From the NCBI GenBank assembly GCA_002261195.1, contig MVBO01000052.1:1-64000 (forward strand): 64,000 nucleotides of DNA, written 5' to 3'. A program made the position numbers and the translations under genes. Below, one piece after another: positions 33,672-44,774 of the stretch. The DNA comes from Bifiguratus adelaidae. Its lineage: Eukaryota; Mucoromycota; Endogonomycetes; Endogonales. Numbering within the stretch: position 1 is the stretch's first letter; each line of letters begins with the position of its first letter. The notes below the pieces were generated by a model, which had not been told where the DNA came from, did no database searches, and saw only the letters and a list, made by a program, of their open reading frames with translations.

Positions 33672-36010
33672 ATGGGACTCGTCCGCAAAAACACATCGGC
33701 CAGGGCTCCTATTCCGCCGATTCATAACCATGTTTCAACCGGCCCTGCTATCATGGCGCGTGAACGTGCCAAAGCTTCCTTCGACGTTGAAGCCATGACC
33801 CATTTTTTTGCCGGTGGACGCGAAAAGCACGAGTGCATGGTAGGAAGCGATACGGGCGTGCAGGAGTGATGTGTATTGATTCACTTTATCTATAGCAAAA
33901 GGCGTTCAGGATAGTGCAAAGGGATCCTGAGCTCACTGTACAGGAGGGCAATTTCTTTGATTTGACGCGCGATGAACATCGTGAATTGTGGGTGCAGTGG
34001 AGCGATAGAATGTCCTGTTCACTGACCTTTGCTCTTCTAGTACAATGCGACAGATCAAGAGGGCTGTAGAGTTGCGCAATTCATTGAATGATCCACAGTT
34101 ATCAGAAGCCATCTTTAGGGCGCTTGTGTAAGTGACGAAGACAAGATCGCTAAATGACTTACTCGCCTGTGTACCATCAGCCTGTATTCAGAGTCCTTTG
34201 GGATGCGAATGTATGTCCATGAACTCTTGTTCAAGAGTGCCATCAATCTCTTTGGCGATGACGAGCAAAAACAAGCCTGGCAAGAAGATATTGCCAAATG
34301 TCGCGTCTTGGGCTGCTTTGCCATGGTAGGTAGGCGGGAGAATTTCCATATAGATGCACGTTGCTCATGCATACCTTGGTACTTCCAGACCGAGCTTGGA
34401 CACAGCTCCGCTCTACGTGGGCTAGAAACCACAGCGACTTATGATCAAGATCGCGACGAATTCGTCATCGATTCACCGTCCCTCTTGGCCACAAAGTGGT
34501 GGATAGGTATGGCCGGCCACACCGCCACCCATTGCGTCGCCATTTGTCAAACCATCGTCAAGGACAAGAATCACGGCATCAACTGGTTCATTGTCCCCTT
34601 GCGAGATCCCAAAACGGGCAGGAATGCGCCAGGTGTGGTCGCCGGCGACATTGGTGCTAAAGCGGGACGAGCAGGTCTCGACAATGGTTGGATTCAATTC
34701 AATCATGTGCGGATCCCGCGCAAGAATATGCTGAGCAAGTGGATTTCTCTAGACCCGAAAACGGCCGTCTTTACGCCTGCGCCTAATCCGGCCATCATGT
34801 ATGGTACCCTCATACCCGAACGACTGTCCATTTCGGAAGGCACGCACTTGATTGTCGGCCAAGCCTTGACCATTGCAACACGATACGGTGTCGTGAGACA
34901 ACAAGGTTCAAACGATGAGCACATTATGGACTATCAAACGCACTATGTCAAGCTGATGCCATCCATTTCGGCGCTCTATGTTGTTCGCGTGGTTGGCTGG
35001 ATCCTCGATGCGCATTGGCAACAAATGAGTCATTTTGCACAGAACGACCAGGCCAAATACCTTGCTAGATTGGCGGATATGCATTCGGTCGCTGCGGGTG
35101 TGAAGGCCACGGTCACCTGGTTCGGAAGCGAAATCTTGGAGCGATGTCGTCGCGCTTGCGGTGGACACGCCTACTCCGCCTACAATGCTATTCCTGGCTT
35201 GATTGGCGACTGGGGTGTCACGACAACGGGTGCTGGAGACAATATCGTCTTGCTGCAGCAAACAGGCGTAAGTAGCCAGTGATGCTGTGCTGATTGTTTA
35301 CTCATTGTTATGGATAGCGGTACTTGCTGAATGCCGTCAAGGATGTATACGCGGGTGCCAAAACCCAAGAAGGGTCAGTAGCCTACTTCAATGATGCGCA
35401 AGACATCTTGGCCCGATCCACCTGTCCGTTCCAGGACGCCCGCGACTGGGCTCACTTAGATGCCATCATTGACGTCTTGCGATGGGGCGTCATCAACAAA
35501 CTGGCCGGTATCGCTCAAGCCCTCGGAGCCGGCGAAACATACAACAACTACCAACTCCAGACTACCCTGGTTGCCGAGTTACACACCTACGCACACATGT
35601 TTTCGCTTTTCAACGATGCCGTCAAAGGCAATTCCATTCTCGAGATACCCGAACCGCTTTGCGCCACCTTTAAGCAAACCGGCGTTTTGTACGGTCTAGA
35701 GATCCTCGTGACGCATCTAGCCACCTTTTTGGAAGAAGGCTACTTGAACGGTGACCAAGCCAAGGCTATTCGCACCATGCATCTCGAACAGTGCCGTGTC
35801 TTGCGCGATCAAGCTATCCCGCTTGTGGACGTCTGGGCCTTCCCCGACTTTATCCTCAAGGCACCCATTGGTCGTGCCGATGGCGACATTTACCCTGCTT
35901 ACATGAATACCCTCCGTTCGGCACCCGGTTGTTTTGGACCGCCGGCCTATTACGAACAATTGGTTAGACCTTTGGTAGACCCAGACATGAACGGGAAATC
36001 AAAGTTGTAG
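33672..36010 (+). CDS. POX1: peroxisomal acyl-CoA oxidase
   Basis: Exons 33672-33839, 33896-33987, 34041-34127, 34181-34325, 34389-35267 and 35318-36010 give 687 residues, the normal length for the family. The FAD/acyl-CoA dehydrogenase-like fold is shown by CFAMTELGHSS, KWWIGMAGHTATH, PGVVAGDIGAKAGRAGLDNG and the RACGGHAYSAYNAIPGLIGD block. The protein ends in SKL, a type 1 peroxisomal targeting signal. It catalyses the first step of peroxisomal beta-oxidation, making trans-2-enoyl-CoA and hydrogen peroxide. Convergent with VPS41; the stops lie 66 bp apart. Confidence 0.96.
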
Positions 36011-36076
36011 TCTACATTGGACCTTTTTGTATCTCCCATCTATATGGATATGGATATATATATACAGCCGCTAAGA

Positions 36077-39000
36077 TCAGAGAGTTAGAGGTACCATGGG
36101 AACAATATCGTCCGTTTCTTTCTGAGGCAAAGGCTCAGCATGCGGTGCCTTGATGCGCTTGTTTCGTACGAATCCACCCGCTTTGAAATTTACCTCCCGC
36201 GTCTGTTCCTCACACCGAGGACATTTCATGGTCCTGGCAGAGCGCAAGATGGCCGCGTGATCCAATTTGGCTTGCAAGGTCGTCTGCGTCAACTGTTGGT
36301 CCAAGCTCAAGGGCACAGCATCCTTGAATAAGCAATCCTCGTGATAGGCGTGTCCACAAAAGAAGACAATGATGGTTTGTTCCATGCCCGTGTCTAAATC
36401 GCAGATGGGGCAGGCTTGGTCGCGAAAAGCGACCCCGTGGCGTTGCGTTTGCCACATGCGATCCGCTAATTCAACCGAATCGCTTACCAGGATCTTTTGC
36501 GTGCCTTGACGAAGCGAGAGTTGTAGACGGTAATCGTAGAGGATCTTCATAAGTGCTGGTTTGAGATCGGGAATGGCGAGACCTTGTGGGATACGTTTGA
36601 TGAGCCTGATGGGATCAATGTCCACCCCAACATTTTCTAGCAACGCCTTGATGAACGCTAAACAAAAGTAACGTAAGGTTGAGCGTCACCAGGAATAAGA
36701 CCAAGGCAAGACTTACAAGGCTTGTCCATGGAATATGTGAGCAAATCTTCCCACAGATCATCATCATTTTGTTCCTTGGCAAATTCGATGGCTCTTTGCA
36801 CATCTTGAAGCCGTTCAATAATGAGCATGAGCGCTTCTCGATTGTTGCCCATGCGACCGAGGATAAACACCATTTCCGGCACCAAATCTCGTTTCTCGCA
36901 TGCTTTGTAAGCCTTTTCGAGGTTGATGTAATTGCTCGCCCGTAGGAAATCCAAGAGCTTGGGATAGTCAAACTCGGCGTACAGTTCCACCTGAAAAGCA
37001 AGGCGTAAGCAGACGACCTATAAACAAGATGCCTCACCTGTAAATCATGAAACTCAATGCCCAATTGCGGATCTCGCTCAAAGAGAGCATCCAGATACGT
37101 ATGAAGGTATTTTCTCTTGCTTTTGAGCTGCTGTACGACCGTCCGGGGCTACATGTGACCACCATTAGTCCACCGCAAGATGCAAAGCAGTCAACCACCA
37201 ACCTTGATGGCATCCGTGTGCTGGACGAGCATTTGCACGGCCGGCATATCGCTGGCTCGATTCCCGACCTCCTCCCGTAGACGTTCCCTCTCCGCAGGTC
37301 CATTCTCGGATTTCGCCCAGGCTTCTTCTTCCCGTCGCATCAATTCTTGATCAAAATCCATGAGAAGCATGACCTTGTCCTTGACTTCCGAAAACAGGTT
37401 ATACCGAGCAATGAGATCGAAGGCATTTGGTTTGTGCAATAGAAGGTAGTATTCGATGGCCTTGGCGGGTTGGCCGTCGTAGGTATACCTGCGATTCAGG
37501 ATCAGCCTTTGCAACCTTCGACTCCGACGACTCACAGTTCAGCGAGGCATTCTAATAGCGTTTCCTCTTGCTTGTCCCGCAGTTTGTCTTTGATGGCAAT
37601 AATGACGCTCTGGATATTGTACAATGTCGATGGCCAGGTCCTCAGGGTAATTAGTAGCTCCTGAAAAGACGGTAAATGGTAAGCGCTTTCAAATATTTGT
37701 CCTCACCTTCGGATCATTGTTGAGCAGCCAGGCTAGAATGACTTCGTAGACGGTGCTACTTAGTTGTGGTTCCTGCAACGGCACATAGGGCGCAATAGCC
37801 TACACAAACCAAGATTAATCAAAATGCTTCACAGACAGCGCCATGACTGCCACTTGCCTGAATGTGCTTGCATTCCAGGAATCGAAAGACCCATGCTTCC
37901 CATTGCTCCTGGTCATTGGGCAACAATTTTTGACACATGGCTCCACATTTTTCCCAATCATCTTCGGCAATCAGCCATTCCAGGTAACGATGGCCAATAT
38001 CCTTGACATTGAATTTTGGATCAATAGCGTCACTGGTGTTTTCGTTAATGGTCTTAAGTGCTTCTTCATACCGTTCGTGTTCAACGAGCCATTGCAGGTG
38101 GTCATTGATATCCCGAGGTCTGGCAAGGACGATATCTTTGGGCGACATAATGTAAAAGTGGTTTTCGGCTTCGAGATGGTCCAACATGTAATCGTTGGCT
38201 TGATATAGATGGTAGCCATTCACGGCCAAGACATCATTAGATAGTTCCTCATTGTCATGGCTTATGATTCGAATTTCTGGACGAAGTGCCTCGCGCCGAC
38301 GTTGTCGTTCTTCCGGTGGTGGTTCACTCTCGTCTGCAAGTGTCTGTAGCTCATCCTCTAGCACATAGGCAAGCAGCAATACATCCTCGTTGAACGATGC
38401 GATGCCAGAGATCATAAAGTCGGTTTGATACCTAAGGTGTACCGATCAGCCGGTTTTTAAAGACATCATGAGCATGGCGCACTCACATGGATATGATCTC
38501 TACATATTGTGATGGCAGACCAGGCTGCTGCTCTGATTTTTGGCGCTCCCGCACCACGGCAATCTTGACCATGTCTGCCCACCCAATCATGAGCGTCGTA
38601 TCATTCTTCCAAAATAATCGGCACTTGTACAAGTCTGGTCGAGGACTGCCCGGAGGTCTATTAACGTAGGTAATTCGTTGACCGGTGGCTGTATCGTATA
38701 TCTTGACCCCGAGATCATTGGACCAAGCAATGAGGTTTTTGCGCCATCGAATGGCATAGATGGGACCTTCGTTCAAGTGAAGGATGGTATCCTTGTGAGT
38801 CGCTGTGAGGCCTCCTAGACCTCCCCAGCGCGATTTTTCATTCATGATGAGTTGTTCAGCCATGCCACCGGACACGACGTTCTTTGTAGAATGATGCGCA
38901 TAGTTGGGAGCAATGGCCACGGCTTTGACAGGTCGTCGGTAATTCAAGACGGTCGTTTCGTCACCATAGAGATGATTCACCAACACACGGCCTACGAGCA

Positions 39001-39566
39001 TCGTGAGTTATAGATACTAGACACCAGGCATCGTCTACTTGCCATCATCCGATGCTGTGGCCACGTATTCGCCTGCATCATCCACCGAGATGTCGTTTAC
39101 TGTCGCAGAATGATGCTTTTTGAAGGATTGGATCGTATTCCCGTCGAAATCGAGCACATGAATGGCTCCCCAGTGCGTCGCGAGGACCTAGCACGGCATG
39201 AGATGCTGAGAGACGACGTTTCCCTTTGCTTACCATGAACTTTTTGTAAACGCAGATGGCCGAGGTGGTGTCTTTGGCCAAGATATCCCCCACGCTGGAT
39301 CCTACGCGTTGATACTTGAGCTGAGGTTCGTCTTCTTCTTCTTCTTCGTCGTCGTCGTCTTCTCCCTCGTCATCGTCATCCTCTATCTCGTCATGCATCG
39401 CTTCCCCGGACACATGGCCCTCATGCTCTTCCTCATGCTCATGGTGTTCCATCGCGTCCCTGTCTTCTCTCGTTTCCTCCTCTAGTCCCCCCTCCTTGTC
39501 ATGACTCTTCTCCATCCCTTGTGCTCGGGTAGCCTCTAGTGCCTGAGGACCCAACCGACGTGGCAT
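36077..39566 (-). CDS. VPS41: VPS41, HOPS tethering-complex subunit
   Basis: Ten exons (39566-39234, 39187-39043, 38991-38487, 38431-37858, 37799-37707, 37660-37536, 37488-37203, 37148-37038, 36990-36717, 36657-36077) give 1008 residues. An acidic region of about 70 residues rich in D and E precedes a WD40-like propeller (KKHHSATVNDISVDDAGEYV, ATASDDGRVLVNHLYG). Clathrin heavy-chain repeat-type helices follow (ILGRMGNNREALMLIIERL), and a C-terminal RING-H2 finger (CPICDLDTGMEQ...CGHAYHEDCL...CPRC). VPS41 tethers vesicles at the vacuole for fusion. Introns 2 (38992-39042) and 4 (37800-37857) start with GCAAGT and are best read as GC-AG introns; no GT donor keeps the frame. Confidence 0.95.
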
Positions 39567-39639
39567 AAGGTCTCTCTGTGTCTCGCCTGCTCTCCCTCTT
39601 ACAAGTACAAGAACAAGAACAAGAACATGAAGCTCAACT

Positions 39640-39974
39640 TCACTCTCCTTTATATTGCCTCAGAAGCCTTTCCAACTCTCTAACGCGCTCTTGATAGCCT
39701 TCCAACTCTTCTGTCAACATCTGGATATGATCTACAGACTCTTTGAGGAGTGCTCGCTTAGACTTCTCGGGTTTCCGTCGATTGGAAGGGGAGGGTTGTC
39801 TACATACACGGTCAATGGAACACTAGGATCGGATGTCGGCTATACTTGCCTAGAGGGATCTTCTGTCGTGTAGGGTGGATAGAAGGTGGGAGGATCCTCG
39901 GTCAAGGCCGTATCTTGATGAAACGAGGGACCAGAAGGTCCTGAAGAGTTAGAGTTAGAGTTGCAATGATACAT
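39640..39974 (-). CDS. small basic helix/leucine-zipper protein (94 aa)
   Basis: Exons 39974-39850 and 39799-39640, joined across an intron that begins GCAAGT and ends TAG, code for 94 residues. The N-terminal half is Ser/Asn/Pro rich (MYHCNSNSNSSGPSGPSF). The C-terminal half is basic then amphipathic: PSNRRKPEKSKRALLKESVD followed by HIQMLTEELEGYQERVRELE. The second helix resembles helix 2 of a bHLH domain running into a leucine zipper, but helix 1 is missing, so DNA binding is uncertain. It lies between the divergently placed VPS41 start (73 bp away) and a purine-rich spacer. The open frame extends some way upstream of the ATG, so another start is possible. Confidence 0.55.
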
Positions 39975-40599
39975 GTCTTCATGATACGAGTCGAGAGCTG
40001 TGTGATGTGAGCAGTAAGCGTCTCCTCTATTCTCTATTCTTTACAGACAATTAAGAGAACGGAGAGGAGTACAAATGAGAGAGTGAGAGAGAAAAGTCAG
40101 AGATAGAGCAGTGAGTGTTCCAGAAAAAGATCGAGAGAAAGTTGTCGCCTATCACTCGTATATAAAGAACGCTGAGCAAACCACGATGCGTACGATCGAA
40201 AAGTACAAGAGCGCGCACACAGGAGACACAAGGGAGAGAGAGAGAAATAAAAGAGAAAGAAAGGTGCGAGTGTTCCATAGGATCCATCCGAGTTTGACAG
40301 GGAGGCTTGTCTCTAAACGGTCGCTTGTACCCCGCTGATGGGTTTGTCGGGCACAGAATGTAACCATTCCTTTGACAGAGTGTTCCACACACCACCCCTA
40401 TCCATCCTTTGTGCTTCTTCTCAGATGGCTCGGTGGTTTTCGCCAAGAACGTGATGGGTCGAGGCAGGTTGGATCGATTCGTCTACGCTTTGAACATGTG
40501 GATGAGCCGAAACATGGATTCAGGGGCCCGTATCGGTAGGCCGTGGATCGATGTAGGCGTCCCGCACATGACAGGCACCACATGGTTAGCACTGTTTTA
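39975..40599. other. intergenic with a purine-rich tract
   Basis: No gene is evident. From about 40056 to 40275 the plus strand is dominated by A and G (GAGAGAG and AAAGAGAAAGAAAGG runs), that is, a pyrimidine-rich leader when read towards the small zipper gene. Such CT-rich tracts are common just upstream of fungal genes. Confidence 0.5.
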
Positions 40600-42289
40600 T
40601 TACTCTAGCGCTTCTCGTAACGAGAGTTCACTGATGTCAAAGGGGAGCTTTTGCTCACGCACAGCTCGTTTCTTTCGGGGTGAGGATTTGAGCCAGGTGG
40701 GTATCGGGGTATGAAATGTATGAGGGTCGTCTTCGATGGGCTCGGTCAGTTCTATCGAGGTACGGGTAGAGCCTGGTGGACTTTTCGGATACACATGCGG
40801 TAACGAGTCCGAGAGAACGGAGGAGGTGGAGGCTTTGCGCTTAAAGGAACGCGGATGGTCGGGTTGTGGAGGTTGGGGAGATATGGGTCTGGCCCAGGTA
40901 TGGTCGTCGGTAGCTTCCGGTTGTTTCTCGGTGCCGTCTAGAGTACCCGTGGATGGGTCGGTCCGCTTGTTGTGCTTGTGAAAGAGAGCGTGTCCAATCT
41001 TGTCGAGATAGTCGCTCAAGGACTGGGCGGATACCGATCCGTTGGAGAGATTGGTCATGGTAGATAGACCAGAGGTAAAGGACAGGTTGGAGCTAATAGA
41101 TCTTGATCGCGATCGGGCGCGTTGCCCTGTGCTCAAGGAAGCACGTCGTTTGCTGTGGATGGAGCTATTGGATGCCACGGAGGCACTTCGTAATCTGGAC
41201 GGTCCAATGGGTGATTCGGTGGGGTTGCGACCCAAGGTGGGCGAAGGGGGTGGGCCGAGCGTTGGAAGCGATGGACTAGATGCGGGTGGTGTCGTGGCAG
41301 GTGTGATGGTGGAGGAGCCATGAGGATCTCTAAATTTGGTCCAGATGGATGTTTTCATACCAAATGACTAGATAAAGTGGAACACGATAAGGATGCTGAT
41401 TTAAAGCGTGTAGCGCGGGGTGTTGGCCTACCTTTTCAATGCCGCTGCTCAACACACCCCGTAATCCACTCATACTCATGGACCGAGGCTTCGTCGTTGG
41501 CATCTCGGCATCCTCCAAGGCAATCGTGTCTTCGGGTTCGGTGGTTCTGAGGACGCGTAGGACGGCCCGCTCTGTGCGAGCTTCGTCTGCGGCCGTGGGC
41601 TTGCGTTCTTGATCAATGAGTGATTGAATACGAAGTGACTTTTTGCAGGTTAGAGGCGGCAAAGGTTCATTGTCCGGCAGAATGGGAATGGGATCGGACA
41701 ATCGCAACGGATCAGGTGTGTCTACCGGTGATTGCATGACGGCATCGCTAGGCGCACTGTCCAAAGTGTCCGCGTTAGGCGCTGTCTCCGTGTCCTCCAT
41801 GGAATCTTGTTCTGCATCCTCGTCCTTGTTGACCTTATTAGAACGCAAAGAGAGGCGCTTGGGAATTGAGGCGGATTTCGTTCGTTTGATGGATGATGAT
41901 GACTCTGGGTGCATGGCAGGAGGTGACACATCTCGCGAAAGGGGTCGCGGCGATGTCGACAAGATAAATGACTGTGTTTCGGACGGCGCAGAGGATGTCG
42001 TTAAAAAAGTTGCTTCGGATGTGCTAGGCTGAGGTGTGGCTGGCGAAGCGTCGTCTGCGGAGGGAACCATCCACGCTCCACCTCGGTGCACTCCTTCAGC
42101 GCCGTCCATAGTCTCAACGTCGTGCCGAACAAGATCGCGTGGGAAAAGATTAGCGGCGTGAGATTCGAAGGAATCCGTACGAGACGTTTCACGGGGTGCC
42201 ACATGTTGCGACGCATCATGTCGCGGTCGCTTGGATACTGTTGCATCCTCCTCAAACTTCCGCTTCCACGGTTTGCTCAATGTCTGCAT
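40600..42289 (-). CDS. serine/proline-rich nuclear-like protein of unknown function
   Basis: Exons 42289-41432 and 41367-40600 give 541 residues. The N-terminus has a bipartite basic signal (KPWKRKFEEDATVSKRPRHD). The rest is low complexity, rich in S, P, T and acidic residues, with many SP/TP sites (PSPTLGRNPTESPIGPS) suited to proline-directed kinases, a basic SRSRS run, and a more ordered C-terminus ending LPFDISELSLREALE. No known domain is recognised. The composition suggests a disordered regulatory protein of the nucleus or cell cycle. The start is 285 bp from the divergent carboxylase gene. Confidence 0.75.
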
Positions 42290-42515
42290 GGCGAGTGAAC
42301 TGCCATGGACGTTCCAAGCGGAGGAAAGGTCTATAAAAGGAAATCGGCTGTGACAAGAGTTCAGAGTGCGCGCGCGCGTGTCGATGACAAGCCATTGATG
42401 CTTGTCTTTTGCAGCCAGGGGAGCAGCGCATGGGATGTATGCCGTAAACCCGACGATAAGCTCACGTTGCGCGGATCAGCGTCGTCATACCCCTCTTCTC
42501 TCTTTCCCGTCCATC

Positions 42516-42524
42516 CCCTAACCC
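42516..42524 (+). promoter_or_regulatory. telobox-like element upstream of acyl-CoA carboxylase
   Basis: CCCTAACCC core ending 50 bp before the ATG at 42575. Its distance fits the other three boxes and supports this ATG over the upstream in-frame one at 42305. Confidence 0.4.
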
Positions 42525-42574
42525 GCGCACAAGCTTTTCCCCCCACAAAGCGTGAAATTTCCACATGTTGGAAC

Positions 42575-44667
42575 ATGTCTCTCGAGTTTATACCGCAAGT
42601 ACCGAGACTCAAGTCCAGCGTCAACAAAAACTTGCCAGAGTACAAGGAGAATGTGCTAGAATGGCAAACGTTGGTGGAGGAGCTTCACGAGAGGTTAGAG
42701 GAAGCCTTGTATCAGGGAAAACCAAAGCACATTGCAACGCATATCAAACGGGGTCAGTTGTTGGGTACGTGAAGTGGATACCGTTTGCACGCATGGAAAA
42801 AGGCGCTCATGAGATTTGGATTAGCACGCGATCGAGTGGAGCTCCTGTTAGATGAAGACTCGCCCTTTCTAGAGTTGTGTCCCTTGGCTGGATGGGGACA
42901 GGACGATATGACGACGGGTGGTTCCAATGTGGCAGGCATCGGCCTTGTCTGGTAGGTGTACTACCAGGAGCTGATTGGTTCTCGCGCTGAGCTTGTTCTT
43001 GCCCTGTAGTGGTGTAGAAACCATGGTCGTGGCGAGCGTTCCCACGTTGGCCGGTGGAGCCATGAACGAAGCGTCTGTGCTCAAGGGAGAACGCATCGGG
43101 GCGATCGTCCGCGAAAATCGTCTTCCCGTCATCAACTTAACGCAATCTGTGAGTGCACGGAGGGCTTGTTCCTTTTCGCCCTTCTCACGCGCATCCATCC
43201 TTTAGGCGGGCGCGAATCTGGAGCAGCAATTCAAGGTGTTTCATCGAGGAGGCGCGGGTTTCATGAGGCAGGCGAGATTGTGAGTCTGCTTTAGACGCAA
43301 GGCTTTTGCAGAGACGCTAACTGTACGTCCCAGGTCGAAATCGGGCGTGCCAACGTGCACCGTGGTGTTTGGAAGCTCTACCGCCGGCGGCGCTTACACA
43401 CCCGGCATGAGTGATTATATCATTATGGTAAAGGCGAGTCTGCTTGTTCGCGACTTTTTAGCATGCGCTCATGGTTTCTGGGCAGAATCAAGCTCAGGTG
43501 TTTCTCGGAGGTCCACCGCTGGTGCAGATGGCCACGGGCGAAATTGTGGATGCAGAAACCTTGGGTGGAGCCGATATGCATTCCCGCAAATCAGGTGTAT
43601 CCGATCAGCTTGCTCTCGATGAATACGACGCCATTTTGAAGGCGCGTGAATGGATGTCGAGGTTAAACTGGCAAAAGAAGGGTACCTTGCCCAGCTTGCA
43701 TCTCAAAGGCACAATCGAAGAGCCGTTCTACGATCCAGGTACGAGAGTGTATTGTCAGGCACGAGGGCCCCTGTTTCCACCAAAGCTCACGCACTCTTAG
43801 AGGAACTGCTCGGTATTGTTTCGGCCAATATCCGTGTGCCATTCGACATCCTCGAAGTGATTGCCCGCCTGGTGGACGGCTCGCGGTTCCTCAACTTTAA
43901 ACCTCTCTATGGACCAAACCTTGTATGTGGTTGGGCCAACATTCACGGCATCCCTGTGGGTATCCTTGCCAACAATAATGTCATCTTTCCTCCCGAGGCC
44001 AACAAGGCCACGCAATTCATTCAATTGTGCAATATGAAGTAAGGGCGTCTGGATTTGCGTTGCTTCTGTCTAACTCTCTCACCTGTAGAAATACACCGCT
44101 TCTGTATCTTCAGAACATTACCGGTTTCATGGTAGGCGCCAAAGCGGAACAAGAAGGCATCATCAAGGCCGGTTCGCGATTCATCAACGCCGTATCCAAT
44201 TCCCAAGTTCCGGCCATCACCATCGTCATGGGAGCCAGTTATGGTGCGGGTAACTATGCCATGTGCGGACGCGCCTATGAGCCTCGCTTTTTGTTCAGTT
44301 GGCCCAATTCACGATGCAGTGTGATGGGCGCTGAACAATTGAGTGGTGTCTTGGATACCGTCATGCGCCAAGCCGCCAAACGGTAGGTTGATATGTTCCA
44401 AACCTTTCCTCCCTGCCTACGTGTTGCTCATCGCATCCCTTGTCCAGCTCGGGTGAAACGATAGATGAAGAAAAAGCAGCTCAACGCAAACAACTCTTTT
44501 CCATGATGGTCGAAGGCACTTCCAATGTCTACTACACCTCTTCCCGATTGATTGACGATGGAGTGATTGATCCCCGAGATACGAGAAACGTTATTGGATT
44601 CTGTCTTTCTGTCGTCTACAACAACAAGGTAGAGGGAGGCAACATTTATGGCGTCTCTCGCATGTAG
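42575..44667 (+). CDS. acyl-CoA carboxylase carboxyltransferase (beta) subunit, methylcrotonoyl/propionyl-CoA type
   Basis: Nine exons (42575-42764, 42825-42951, 43010-43148, 43206-43279, 43334-43433, 43486-43738, 43801-44038, 44089-44382, 44448-44667) give 544 residues. It has both crotonase-fold halves: [49 protein letters not shown] with [14 protein letters not shown], and later [17 protein letters not shown] and [20 protein letters not shown]. The subunit moves the carboxyl group from biotin to an acyl-CoA, as in leucine breakdown; a biotin-carrying alpha subunit must lie elsewhere. Intron 5 (43434-43485) is best read with a GC donor (AAG|GCGAGT), since that keeps the conserved MVK before NQAQVFLGG; a GT donor 6 bp upstream would delete VK. 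No mitochondrial presequence is obvious. Confidence 0.9.
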
Positions 44668-44774
44668 CATGACAGTGATTGATGCATAAAAGCACTCCAA
44701 TGTCTCTTGTCTCTCTTCCATGGTTAAGGTGTGACATTTTTGGGACACGTCATTTCCAACGCTTGTCTTTGACC

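Noticed and set aside
39944-39962. GTTAGAGTTAGAGTTG as a degenerate telomere tract
   Set aside because: It reads as Asn-Ser codon repeats inside the zipper gene on the minus strand.
42305-42574. Longer N-terminus for the acyl-CoA carboxylase
   Set aside because: The extra residues have no conserved pattern or presequence, and the telobox spacing favours the ATG at 42575.
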